This document shows positions 1 through 11,881 of a stretch of 60,985 nucleotides of DNA, piece after piece. Position numbers and translations under genes: made by a program. Source of the DNA: Polysphondylium violaceum (lineage: Eukaryota > Evosea > Eumycetozoa > Dictyosteliales > Dictyosteliaceae); assembly GCA_000277445.1 (NCBI GenBank), contig AJWJ01000083.1:1-60985 (forward strand), read 5' to 3'. Within the stretch, counting starts at the first letter, position 1. The number at the start of each line of letters is the position of its first letter. The notes under the pieces were generated by a model. The model ran no database searches and was not told where the DNA came from. It worked only from the letters and a program-made list of their open reading frames with translations.

Positions 1-207
1 TTTTTTTTTTTTCATCATCTTGATTCCATCTAAAAATCATCAAGGCCAAGACCAGGGAATAGTAAAAAAATTATTTTTTATTTTTTTTCGTAAAAATTTT
101 TTAAATTTTTATTTTTTTAGTGTGCAATTCAAATTTTTCGTTTTGGGTCTGAGAGAACCCACCTCTTAAAAATCATATTTTTTAAAACACCCTTTACTCA
201 CCTCAAA
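1..207. other. 5' flank of the first ComC-like gene
   Basis: AT-rich DNA that opens with a T run cut by the window edge. It holds several T and A tracts typical of dictyostelid promoters. A slightly GC-richer patch (about 142-170) precedes the start codon. No gene or defined element is seen. Confidence 0.5.
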
Positions 208-3200
208 ATGATGCGTAAATCTAACTATTTTGTATTACTACTAGTTTTAAATACTATACTTTTGGGATTAGTCAATTCATTTACCATTCAAGATTTGACT
301 GATCCAAAAACAAATGACAAATTTGCAGATGCAAGTGGTCGTTGCTATAATACATATTATGTACTTTTGGAAGATCCTGATGGTATTTCAGATATAATTT
401 TTACCGAAACTAAAACGCTTTTGGATAACAATTCAACACACTCGCTATATAAGCTTAGTCCTGTTTTATCAACTGGTGCAACATCATTTTCTTTCCAAGT
501 TGAAAATTCTTTGGGCGCTCAAACAACATTTAATATTGCTTATTCATGTCCAAGTAAGTTGGTTTTATTCAAGTGCTCTAGTACTCATTTATTAATATTT
601 TTTTTTTAAAAAAGCTAATCCAACAGATTTAGAGATAGAGTTTTTAAGCGATAGAGTTATAAACACAGGCTTTGTCATTTCAAATCTAATCGCAGTTTTT
701 AAAGTAAATAATTTTCCAACTAGTAAACCACTACCAAATACCCTTGTTTTTACACCCACGAGCGGTAATATTTACTATTCTTCAATTGGCCCATATTATT
801 TTTTAGTTTTATCATATTCCCAAAGTGATGATATCTCAGCAATAACCTCTGACTATACCTTTTCAATTTCAGCAGGAGGCCCAACATACCAACAATCTCT
901 AAAATCATTTGCTACAGGTACGGACGGTTTATAAGTTTTAAAAAAGTTTACATAGAATTAATTCATTAATTATTTTAACTACAAATATATAGATGTTAAG
1001 GCCCTATCCTTTACTCACAATATAAGCCCAATGAGCCAAGCTTTTGAAATAAAGAGTGTTTTTTTTTTTTCAGAGCTCACTGGTACCTTTGATAAAAATG
1101 AACCAGCAAATATAATGGAGAATAGTGGAGGAACCTGGGTGCAGCCTATGTATGTTTCTGGTAATTACACTAAACCAATTTTACTCTCGAGGTATGCTAC
1201 CTTACCAAATACAAATTTTGAATCTAAAATTGTAAACTCTGATGGTGTTTCTAGCTTGGGCGATTACACCATCACAAAAATTAATGGTAAGAAAGAATAT
1301 TAATAATTTAGCATTAATTTTTATTTTCATTGAATCTTAATAATAATCATTTTTAAAATACAGATCCAAATCCATTTGCAATTACAAATCCTCTTTTTGA
1401 ACCAACATCAGATCCAATAGTATATTCAATATCGTACACTAGCAATTATCAATATAGTTCGCCAGTCACTTCAGATGGGGTTACATTTAACCTTTATCAT
1501 CCTTTTGGTTATACTAATGGTGACTCTAATAGTTATTTAGCAAAATTTGATGTTTTTGTCTCTAGAAATATCGATCACCAAATTAGTTTTACTACTACAA
1601 ATACAGCTTTCTATGTTACACCAGCTCCTCTAGGTAATTAATTATATCATATTTTAAAAATTTACATTTATTAACTGTTTTCCCTTCTCTTTAAAGATAC
1701 TGTTGATTCCACTCCCCCAAAAATTGTATCAATCGATTATTACCTACTTCCCAATACTTCGACTATTGTTCTCACTGTACATATTACTGATGATATATCC
1801 GGATTTTTTGCAATGATTGATGCATATTCTGTAGTAATGGGTGATTATACAAACTTGGTAAAGGGAAACCTTAATGATGGTATTTTTGAAATGATTCAAG
1901 AAGCTCCTTCAGAACTTTCACAATACTATAATGCAATTAAAATTTGTGATTGGGCTCTTAACTGCCAATCTGTAGACGTAATAGAGGTTTTTAATGTTAA
2001 TTTAGCAAAGTTGGATCTTGGTATGTAGACAATTTATATACTATATTTTTGTTTTTCTTTTTATATTAATATTAAAAAATTAAATATAGAGTTTTTGAAT
2101 TTCAATGAAATTATCAGTATTAAATTTGAAAAAAATGATATTGATACAACCAATCAGAGTGTAGAAAATAAGATGATGTTGTATACCACTTTTGGGGATA
2201 GACCTCATATTACATTAATATCCTTTGATAAACCAGGCCCTTTTATTCCAGGTCAGTATAGAAAATTTTATGGCCATTGGGATGATATTTTAAATTGTTA
2301 TGTTTATCCATTTACCATACCTAAAAATAGATTCACTGGTACATACATTTATTCACTCAACCTTGATCAAAGCCCAACGTTTTCATCACATTTGTCTACA
2401 ATATTTGGTCCAGATGCAGAGATAAGAGTTACTTCAGAAAATGCCGACATGATGGGTCCAGAGGTTACCTCGGTTACCAAAAATCCATCTACTTTAACAG
2501 TAAATGATGGCCAAGATAGTAGTTTTGAAATGGAGTTTAGAATTAAAGACTCTGTAAATGGTTTAAAGATGGCACACTTTTCAATTATGAGCGAGTTGGA
2601 TTTACATAGATACAATTTTACATTTTATCCAAGCGATGCTGTTGATGGTGACAAGTATGATGGTCTTTATAAATTTTCAGTTCCGGTAAATGGAAAATGT
2701 CGTTCTCAAAAGTTTCACGTTCAAAGAGTATATCTTGAAGATGAAGCTGGTGTCCAATCAATTTACCAAAGATTTGAAACATTGGATGATTATAATCCAT
2801 TTATCAAGATTATCGATTCCCTTAATTATGAAATCTATACCCAAGTGAATTGTTTAGCTGCACAAGAGTCTGATCCACCAGCTTTAATAGAGTTTTCATT
2901 TACACCAACTACAGTTGATCCACATTACTCTGGTACTCTATTAAATGATAATGATGCAAGAGTTGTGGTATTTAATTTCAAGACATCTGATGATTCTGGT
3001 ATTCTTCTCAGTGCCTTACCAGTTGTTTATTTGCAATCCCAAAATCTAGCCCCCAATACTATATTGAGGGTGGATGCAAATTTAATTAGCAGCACTGACA
3101 AAACAGCTACCTACAATTGTTCAATTGAAATCCCTTATGGTTTTGGGTTCCCTCACGGGATTAGAGTGTCTTTGTATGGTATCATTGATAATCAAAGTAA

Positions 3201-4650
3201 TTTCAGAGGATATTCTCTTTCTGAAATGCCATTCCCAAATATTATTTCAGTACCAACTACAAGAAATCCAGCCATTTCTCTTTTATCATCCACTGGTGAA
3301 ATTTCGACAGGTGTATTAACAGTGTTTGGCAGAAACTTTGAGCAAAATGATAAATTGCTAATTCAAGATACAAGACTAAACAAACTCTATGTCATTGAAC
3401 CTACTCTACTTGGTGATCTTTTGTCTTTTAAAAAATTTGAAAATATTCCTAAGATCAATAGAGAGTACGTTTTGATCACAATTCAAAGATCTACTGGTGT
3501 TGATACTTTTGAATATTCAAATTCACTCAAACTTTATGTTGGTGGTACTGATCCCTCAAGTAGTGGTAGCAGCAGTGAGAGTAGTAATGGTAATAGTAAT
3601 TCAGAAGAGACTCCAACCAATCCACCACAAAAATGTATCAGTGAATGTAGTGGTAATGGAGTTTGTACACCAAATGGTTGTATTTGTAAATCGCCATGGG
3701 TTGGCCGAGATTGCTCATCACAAGTAATTATTATTGAGCCAACTATCAATTCGACATCACCATCAACAAATATTACTCTTCCACCAACAAGCGAAAAGAT
3801 TTATTATGCAATTATATCTATTGTAGGAATGAGTGAGTTGGACCCAAGTGGGGAAGTTGTAAATGACTATAGATTCAATAGATGGATATTTACAAAGAAT
3901 ACCAATTCAAAATACCAACAATTTACAAACGAAACATGGAAATATGAAGCCAGTATTACAAGCCCTCTTGATCAATCAATTACAAATGTCACTGTGTTTA
4001 TCGACTATTTCAACTCACCAACTGCCGTAAACATTACTTTTGCTGGCCAAGTGTTGACCATGAATCCTTATACACTGAAATACTCTGTCAATGTCACCAG
4101 CTACTCTTTTGCCAAGTCTCAAAACTCACTCCAATTGGTTTTGTCAGCATCGCTTGAAAATCAAGAAAAGAACGAGTGTTCCTCATTGGAGAAATATGAT
4201 GCGGTCGAGTCTAATTCTGAGTTTATCAAGCTCCAAGTTAACGATCACAGTCTCTATGGTAGATTTATTAAAAGAGGTATAGTTGATGGCAGAACTCTAT
4301 CCATTTCAAATACTATTGTTGAAAACAAAATCTATCAATCATCATCGACCCAATCCAAATCTCAAGCCTACATTGGTATCAATTTACCATACTTTAGAAA
4401 CCTTGTGCAAATCGATCCCGATTTCTCTGTTTTGATTGACAATAAACCCGCCAACCCATCATCAATGAATTCCATTTGTCAAGAAAAGAAATCCAAGTTG
4501 ACAGGGGGTCAAATTGCAGGTATTGCCGTTGGTTCCTTTGCTTTTGCATCTGTTATTGCCGTCTGTATTGGCTATTACATTTATAAAAAGAAACAATCTA
4601 AAAAGCTAATGGCATCCATTGAGAGTCGTTTAAAAGAAGTAAATAAATAA
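208..4650 (+). CDS. ComC-like EGF/IPT cell-surface protein, copy A (six exons)
   Basis: Predicted type I membrane protein of the dictyostelid ComC family. Proposed exons are 208-553, 615-917, 993-1286, 1364-1633, 1697-2020 and 2090-4650. All junctions are GT-AG and phase-consistent, giving 1365 residues. Visible parts are a signal peptide (about residues 1-25), a long extracellular region of beta-rich repeats, an IPT/TIG-like segment (about 900-995), one six-cysteine EGF-like module (about 1027-1055, CSGNGVC...CICKSPW), then the domain that follows EGF in ComC proteins (ComC supersandwich type). A membrane helix lies at about 1319-1342, followed by a short lysine-rich tail. Many N-x-S/T sites suggest glycosylation. 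ComC was named from a developmental-communication mutant; ligand and signalling are unknown for this copy. It is a tandem paralogue of the gene at 6905-11350. Family assignment is firm, orthology is not. Confidence 0.85.
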
Positions 4651-4708
4651 AGTATAGTTGGGTACAATTACAATCCTATAAACAAGTGAGCGCGCGTACA
4701 ATATCTAT

Positions 4709-6106
4709 TTATTTTGATTTCTCTACCTTGCTCTTTTTCTGAACACCATTGTGCTTTTTCTTTCCACTTCGTTTGTTCTTTTTCTTATAAGGTACATAGT
4801 CATCATCAGATAATTCTTCTTCTGAATTTGAACTTGAATTTGAATCTGAGTCTGAGTCCTCTTTTTCATTTTGTTGTTGCTCTTTGCTATTTATATTTTG
4901 TGATGGTTCTGATTGTTGTTGATTTGGTTGTTGTTCTGTTTGTTTTTTTACAGGGGTTGTTTCTTTTGGCTTTACGGGCGATGGCAAAGCCTTTATTTCT
5001 TTTTTGGGCTTTTCTGGTGATGGCAAAGGCAGTGGTAAAGCCTTTGATTCTGCAGATTCTTGTTTTCTCAACTCGTGAGGAATTTCAAACCATTGTTTTT
5101 GAATTGGATTATAATACAGGGGAGCAAAGGAACACTTTGGAGGATAGTATTCTAAATCCAAGGATATGATATAAAACATTGCATTTACAACTCTACATAA
5201 TCTTTCAATTTCGCCTCTCCAAGGATCTGCAAATACTTTAAACTCTCTGAATCTTTCAAATAAATTATCAATGATCTTTCTACTCGTATATTTAATTCTC
5301 TCTTCATTACTACTACCACTATTACTACTGCTACCTATTGTAAAAAAACCAACATCACCTTCGTATGCTTCATCACCTAAGATTCTTTCATTGGGAAGGA
5401 GTATTTGTTGTTGTAATGATGTTCTCGATATTTGTAAATCATCCAAACTGCCACCATAAGGCCCTATATCAGATATTGTATTAATTTAATATAGTTGTTG
5501 TTGTTGTTGTTTCATCAATCTGTATGTCTATATTTACCATTGACCCAAGATATTCTACCATTCGATATATCTACTACTATTTCGTATTTTAAACCGTGAC
5601 GTTTAAGTTGAGGGGAATAATACTTTTCAGAACCAACACGAGGTTTGTTTATGGGGAATAGCCATGTATCCACAACAGAATACACTATATTGCCATCTAA
5701 AATCAACGGATATTGTTCTAATCTACTTTTAAAATCCTATCATATGATTATATTATTGATGTTAACATCACAGCAAATGCATGTATAGGAATGAACAGAC
5801 ATCCCAACAACAACAACAACAACAACTATAACAACAACATACAAAGCCGGGATTAATATCATTGAGAGCCTTGAAAACAGAATCTACCATCACTCTTATT
5901 GTTCTCTCATTGATTTGAAGATCTGTTCCTATCTCTGTATAGGGTTTATATGATTTTACAAAATACAAAAACACCAGTAAAGACAGCTTGCCTACTTTGG
6001 TGCTCTTTAACGCGTCACTCAGATCTCTAAATGCCTCTTTACATATACCATATCTGTTTCTAAACTGATTGTTATCCAATTCCTCTGTATCTGTTTCTAA
6101 TCCCAT
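4709..6106 (-). CDS. PIF/Harbinger (DDE_Tnp_4)-type transposase-derived protein
   Basis: Proposed exons in coding order are 6106-5843, 5736-5538 and 5463-4709. They are phase-consistent and open throughout (405 residues). An N-terminal helix-turn-helix (around EIGTDLQINERTI) precedes a DDE-type core: VVDTWLFPI (first Asp), NGPYGGSLDDLQIS (second Asp, rebuilt exactly across the last intron), ILGDEAYEG, then TSRKIIDNLFERF. In active Harbinger nucleases the last motif usually carries the catalytic Glu; here the matching place appears to read Asp, so activity is doubtful. A C-terminal tail of about 120 residues is Pro/Gln-rich, then acidic, then strongly basic (nuclear-localisation-like). No terminal inverted repeats or target duplication were found. 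The gene sits inverted between two ComC-like paralogues. Intact frames across introns argue for a domesticated HARBI1-like gene or a fairly recent element. The start is uncertain: an upstream GTG frame meets TAG. Confidence 0.7.
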
Positions 6107-6904
6107 GCTCACCCAATTCTATCAGTAATCTGATTAGAATGAAGGATGCCCAATCAAAAAACTGTTGAAAAAAAAATTAATTAAATTTTTTTTACAAGAA
6201 AAGCACATAAAACGACAAATTTTCCAATTTTGTGGACAGAATCCGCAGAAAGAAATTTAAAAGGTATAAATTTGGTCGGCTTTTATTATTAGAAGGTTTT
6301 TACATATAAACAAAATATCGATTCATTTTAATAATGTTGAAAAAAAAATTAGATATGCCATTTCTAACGGATGCTGAGGCTTTGTTACCATAGAAAAAAG
6401 GCCAGAGTCATGACTCTGTTTTGGAATTCAATAAAAAAAGCGAATAGCAGGTTACCTTAAACAACACCCAATTAGCACCTCAATTTCGTGAATACTCTCA
6501 AACTTGTTGTCAGATATCGATGCAAGTTTGTTAACAGGAATGTCAGAAGGATATGTAGCCTTGCAACTACATATATGTTTTCCTCAAAGTGAAAGTGCAG
6601 CTTTGGTTTGTGGATACACTATGCACAAGGATACATTATCTACAAATAGAAACAACTAATAACACTTGATAAAAAATTAAAATCTAAGGTGTTAAAAAAG
6701 TGGTCAAAAGTCTTTTCAAATAAAAAAAACAGGAAAAAATCATGTTTGGGCTCGAAAAAATTAAAAATATCCTTCCCTTTCTGGTTTTTAGCCCGTAAAA
6801 ATTTCTTTTTTTTTCAAAGCCAGGTCTTAACTGTGGAGGTCGAAACAAACAAAAGAAAAAATGATGTAACTCTTCTTATTAAATGTAATTTACAAAACAA
6901 ATAA
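6107..6904. other. Spacer with a decayed coding-like stretch
   Basis: About 800 bases between the transposase-derived gene and ComC-like copy B. Part (about 6333-6660) is less AT-rich than usual spacer and translates on the plus strand into plausible protein fragments broken by stops and a frame change; it is listed separately. A perfect 16-bp palindrome CAGAGTCATGACTCTG lies at 6403-6418. The remaining 6661-6904 is A/T-rich promoter-like DNA. Confidence 0.4.
6333..6660 (+). pseudogene. Possible decayed small gene, unrecognised
   Basis: An ATG at 6333 starts a frame that soon meets TAG (after the codons for EALLP). Coding-like composition continues, including TQLAPQFREYSQ near 6470. After a frame change it resumes as LLTGMSEGYVALQL and runs to paired stops near 6660. 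Codon use looks coding-like and differs from the A/T runs on both sides. I do not recognise the family. It could be a broken fragment of a short host gene or chance open frames. Confidence 0.25.
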
Positions 6905-9900
6905 ATGGGTGAGATAAAATACATTGGTGTATTTCTATTCCTATTATCACTACTTTTGGGTTGTGAGAGGGTCTCTACGTTTCAGATCATTGATTATACT
7001 CCACCATACCTAAGAAACGTATATTCACTAGGGCTCACTCCACAGTGCATAGCATCCTATTATTTGGTACTTGAGGATCCCAATGGTATTGAGTACGGAG
7101 GAGGTGCAAATATTGTAGCGGATGGAACTCAATTACTAGAAAGAAACACAACACATGCTCTTTATAAAATGGTATTTTCATTTGGTTCATCATCAGGATC
7201 CGTACCTATTCAGCTTAGAAATTCTTTAGGTGACTCTCAGAATATTAATCTCAACTATACTTGTAAACGTAAGTGGCGCTTTAATCTATTAGATAAAGAT
7301 ATATATGCTAACATGTGATAATTTTAGAGCCCCCAACAAATCCCAATATCCAATTGATTGGGTCACCTTATTTTCCTTTTGCAAAGGGTGATATGCCTGT
7401 TTTTAGATTTAAAACCACTGGTTTAGATCCTCTATACAGACCAATATCATTTGCTTTTAGAGATTCAACTTTGGCTCTATTGGGAGAAACTACCGGCTAT
7501 AGCTCCAATGACTTTATAGCAACAGTGAATATACTCCCAAATGGATTCAATTGGGATTCATTAAAGGCAGATACACCTGTTTATATTTATTATAATCAAT
7601 TCTCTTCAACACCCTCATATGGAACAAATACTTTGCCAGCATTATTACCAACAGGTAAGTAAACTATTTATTTCAAACAAACCAGCCTGTATTAATGCAT
7701 TACACACTTCATCATCCATCCATAGGGACAAATCAGATTAATAGTAAAAATCAACAAATATCAAGTATTCAAAGAGATGGATATTTCCTTAGCATACAAA
7801 CTTGTTTAAACAATGATGATCTTGTTTTTCAAACTGGGTATTTGACAGCAGGTGGTAGCTCTATGATTCCTACTTTAATGCAAGGCAATTATCTTTCACC
7901 AACATTCTTTCAATATTTTTACTCTGTTACAAGCTCATCATACAATCAAATATACTTTAACCCTAGTGCTGTATACTCTTCATTTGCCTATCCTTATGAT
8001 ATTAATTGTAAGCTTCATATCATAAGGCAATTTTATTATGATCCATACTAATTTATAATTTACATTATTATCTCTAGTTATTAATTTAGCTATTTCATCA
8101 ACACCATCATTGTCAAGAGTAGGTGATTTAATTTTAAGATACTTTACTACTGAGAATTTAGGATCTAGAGTTCACTGGTATAGTTTAAGAGTTCAGGCGA
8201 ATGGAACCTCTACTTATTTGCCTTATCCTTTTGGCTATCAATTATCATACTCTACAACTTATTCAAAACAATTTGAATTTCTTTTTAGTCCCTACACGAA
8301 TAAAGTTGTTAGGGCGAGAGGAGATAGTCCCAGCTATATACTCACATCAACAAGTATGTAAATATATTTACATCTATTAAATTGATACTAATCCTATGAA
8401 TCATAATTTGATAGCACCTGATACACTTCCACCTTTTATAAAATCAGCTACAGTATCTTTACTTCCACAAAGCACAAATAGACTGTTTAGGCTAAATATC
8501 GGCGATGATATTAGTGGTTTCTATGAAATTAGTAATATGGGTAATTTTACTGCTAAAACATCAGGATCTAACTTGGATGGTGTGTATGATTTTATTGTTA
8601 CTCAATATGATTATATAAGATTATCAAACAATTCATTATTATGTGACTTTGCACGTAATTGTCGTCAATTAAATTTATTTGAACCATTCAATTTAAATGG
8701 GGATTATATAAATCAAGGTATGTAAGAGTATAAAAATTATGATTATAACCTTCTAATTAGATTTCTATTTAAATATAGATATATTGAAATTATCAGATAT
8801 AAATTCGATTTCATTTGATAAAAATGATATAGATATTTCAAATTCACATGTATCAAACAAATTATTTATTGTAACAAAACCAGGCACAAGTAAAGCATTG
8901 CCAGTGGTAATGGTCATGGTGAAAGAAGGGTTAAGCATTGATACAACTACAATGATATTTAATGGCCAGTGGGATGAAACTGAGGGTTGTTATGTTGTTC
9001 CATTTAATGTTCATCAAAATTATATCACTGGTGTTTATCCATACTACCTTTATATAGATAATAAACCAGTGCCTTATTCCCACCTGAAGCTCTTTTTTGG
9101 TGAAACAGCATCTCTTAGAATAAAATCAAACAATGGTGATATAATGGGTCCAATTATCAATCAATTTAGTGTATCAACAGTTAATCAAGGGTCAACAAAA
9201 ACACTTACTCTAAATATTGGTATTGTTGATAAAGTCAATGGATTTAAAAAGGGGATTATTTCACTTATCACCGCTTATGATCTGGTAGAACACAACAAAA
9301 CTTTTACAAGTGATGATAAACAGGGAGGTGATATTTACCAATCAACGTATGCCATAAACTATTCTTTTACATTGAATTGTAGATCTCAAAACATCAATAT
9401 TTCATATATCGAGCTTGAGGATCAACAAGGTCATGTTTCAATCTTTAACTTTTTCCAACAACCACCAAATGTAATTAATCCAATCATGTCAGTACCTAAA
9501 CCAGCTTTAACATTAGTTTGCTCAGGACCTGCTGAAAATATTACACCCACTTTGACGGCGTTTTCTTTTACACCAACTTTAATTAGTCCTTTTTCAGTCA
9601 GCTCAAGAACTGTAGTATTTAATTTCCAAAGCAGTGATAGCTCTGGTATCAATTTAGCCTCTGTGCCATTTATCTATTTACATGACTATAGTATGCAGAT
9701 TAAAGGTTTTCCTTCAACTTTAATAGATTCAAATGAAACTTCTGCAAACTATACCGCTGTAGTTGAAGTATGTAAATTTAATTATTTAAAACTAAACACT
9801 TATATTAATTCATTATTTACTATTATCAATAGGTACCCTATGGATTTGGTGATGAGAGAGGACTTTCTGTATCCGTGTATGGTATTGTTGATGTATACAG

Positions 9901-11350
9901 TAACTTTAGAGGCTATTCAAATTCTATCATGCCATTTCCAAATAATATTTCAGTTAGTCCATCGGGATCAAACGATCAGATCATATTTTCCACATCCTCT
10001 TTAAGTGTCAGAGGTGGATCCTTAACAATCTATGGTAAAAACTTTAATTTACCAAACACCGATGTTCAAATATCATTTTCAAACTCTAGCATCTATCAAA
10101 ATGTAAGCCCAACAACCATAGAACCAAACATACTTATTGTAAATGTCAATGCTTTGAACGAACCTTTTATCTTTGTCACAATCAGACAACTCTCAACACA
10201 ATATGTTTATTCAAACTCTTATAAAGTTGTTTTAGAAAGCATTGAGACTGATAGTAGTAGTAGCAGTGGTGGCATGAGTAGCAGTAGTAATGAAAACACT
10301 GACAGTAGTGGTTCTCAACCAACGCCTCCGCCCAATCCTTGTAAAAATAATTGTGGAGGTGACAATGGTATATGTACCCTAAAAGGATGTCAATGCTATT
10401 ATCCATGGACTGGTGCAGAATGTTCTTCACAAATTATTATAGTTGTTCCAACTATAAATACCACAAAACCGGATACTAGTATAGATTCCAAAGGTGACAA
10501 TGGCGTATTTAATTCAGTGATTTCTCTTGTTGCCCTAAATGAATTAGGATCCAAAGGTGAATTAATTTATCAATATAAATTTCAAAGCTGGATAGTTACA
10601 CCAAATGAAAACTCTGTTTATAAACAATTCTCTCCAGTATCATACAAATATGAAACTAATATCACACATCCACTATACGAAACTGTGTCATATATAAATG
10701 TTTTCATTGACTTTTTCAACCAATCAGAACCTGTAGCCATCTCTTTTGCCAATGAAATTTTAACAATGAACCCATCCTCCCTAAAATACTCTGTAAATAT
10801 TACAACTTATTCATTCTCTAGTTCGTTAAATACTTTACAACTTGTCATGGCCACCTCTATAGAATCAAAAGATACACAATGTTCAGCTCAAGAGACAGGA
10901 AACACAGTTGATAATTCTGAATTCATTAAACTACAAGTAGACAACCACAGTTTATATGGTAGATTTATTAAAAGAGGTATCATTGACGGTAGAGTTAGAG
11001 CTGTAACTAATAATTTGTTGCTAAACTCTGATTTGTATCTATCAAACTCTACAACATCAAAGTCATCAGCCTTTATTGGTATCAATATTCCACAATTTAG
11101 TCGACTTGTTCAAATTGATCCAGATTTCTCTGTTTTAATCGACAACAAAGCTGCCAATGCGGATTCATTAAATTCAATTTGTAGTGAAAAGAAATCTAAG
11201 CTTTCTAATGCCCAACTTGCTGGTATTATAGTTGGTTCTGTTGCCTTTGGTACTGCAATCATAGCTTGCATTATATATTGTATTGTAAAAAAGAGAAAAG
11301 ACGTAAAATTTATGAACAAACTAAAATTAAAATTCATTGCTTCTAAATAA
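6905..11350 (+). CDS. ComC-like EGF/IPT cell-surface protein, copy B (seven exons)
   Basis: Tandem paralogue of the gene at 208-4650. Proposed exons are 6905-7268, 7328-7654, 7726-8007, about 8078-8353, 8415-8717, 8779-9767 and 9833-11350, giving 1352 residues. The parts are the same: N-terminal signal peptide, beta-rich ectodomain, IPT-like segment, EGF-like module (about 1017-1045, CGGDNGIC...CQCYYPW), ComC supersandwich-type domain, membrane helix (about 1307-1334) and a short basic tail. A shared motif, LYGRFIKRGI, lies in the membrane-proximal domain. The first five introns match copy A in order. The sixth (9768-9832), within the exon-6 equivalent, is absent from copy A. The acceptor of exon 4 has a second choice at 8090. 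The two ectodomains have diverged far more than the membrane-proximal part, which suggests changing ligand specificity. It ends 531 bases before the STAND gene on the same strand. Confidence 0.85.
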
Positions 11351-11881
11351 AGAAATGCATATATTATGGAATTGACATAACACAGAATCTCTTTCACGAT
11401 AGTAAGGAAATACTGAGTCAATTTTGGCCAAATATACCCACTTGAACTTTCTCTTTTAACATTGAAATAAAAGATTCTTATTGAATCTATTTATTGAAAT
11501 TTCTTTAGACCTTCTTAATATTGTTGCTGATAAAAGACATCTTCTGATTGGTGAATTTGGGACTTTGAGCATAAGTTCTTTAAAATTATTATATAGATTC
11601 AATTAGATTTTCTGGATTGACTCTTCTTTTTTCTTTTTTTTCTACATCCATTTTAATTGTTTGGAATGTGGTAGATATTCGTTCAAAATGTAAAAGATAA
11701 ATATCTCTTTAAAAATTTTTTTCAAAGATTTGTTTTTTTCAAAGATTCGCCCCAAAAGTTATCTTGTGCATAAAAACACCACCTTTTCTATCAAGATTTG
11801 CTCCACATCACATTTTTTACACAAACATGGTATAGTTTTTTTTTCACACCTAATAATCATTTAGTACTACTTGAAGATTAA
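11351..11881. other. Spacer between ComC-like B and the STAND gene
   Basis: AT-rich spacer holding the terminator of ComC-like B (AATAAA at about 11466) and the promoter region of the STAND gene, with T tracts near 11700-11760. An extra ATG at 11827 is followed at once by a GT-AG-like segment, but no frame-keeping join to the main gene was found, so it was not used as a first exon. Confidence 0.4.

Noticed and set aside
6403-6418. Perfect 16-bp palindrome CAGAGTCATGACTCTG
   Set aside because: No T tract of terminator type, no partner copy elsewhere and no promoter context; a short palindrome inside a decayed stretch can arise by chance.
6689-6904. Frame running up to the start of ComC-like copy B
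   Set aside because: Starts at a non-ATG codon, Lys/Phe-rich A/T translation, followed directly by the signal-peptide ATG of the real gene.
11827-11881. Upstream ATG as a tiny first exon of the STAND gene
   Set aside because: All AG choices tested before 11882 either break the frame or meet a stop.
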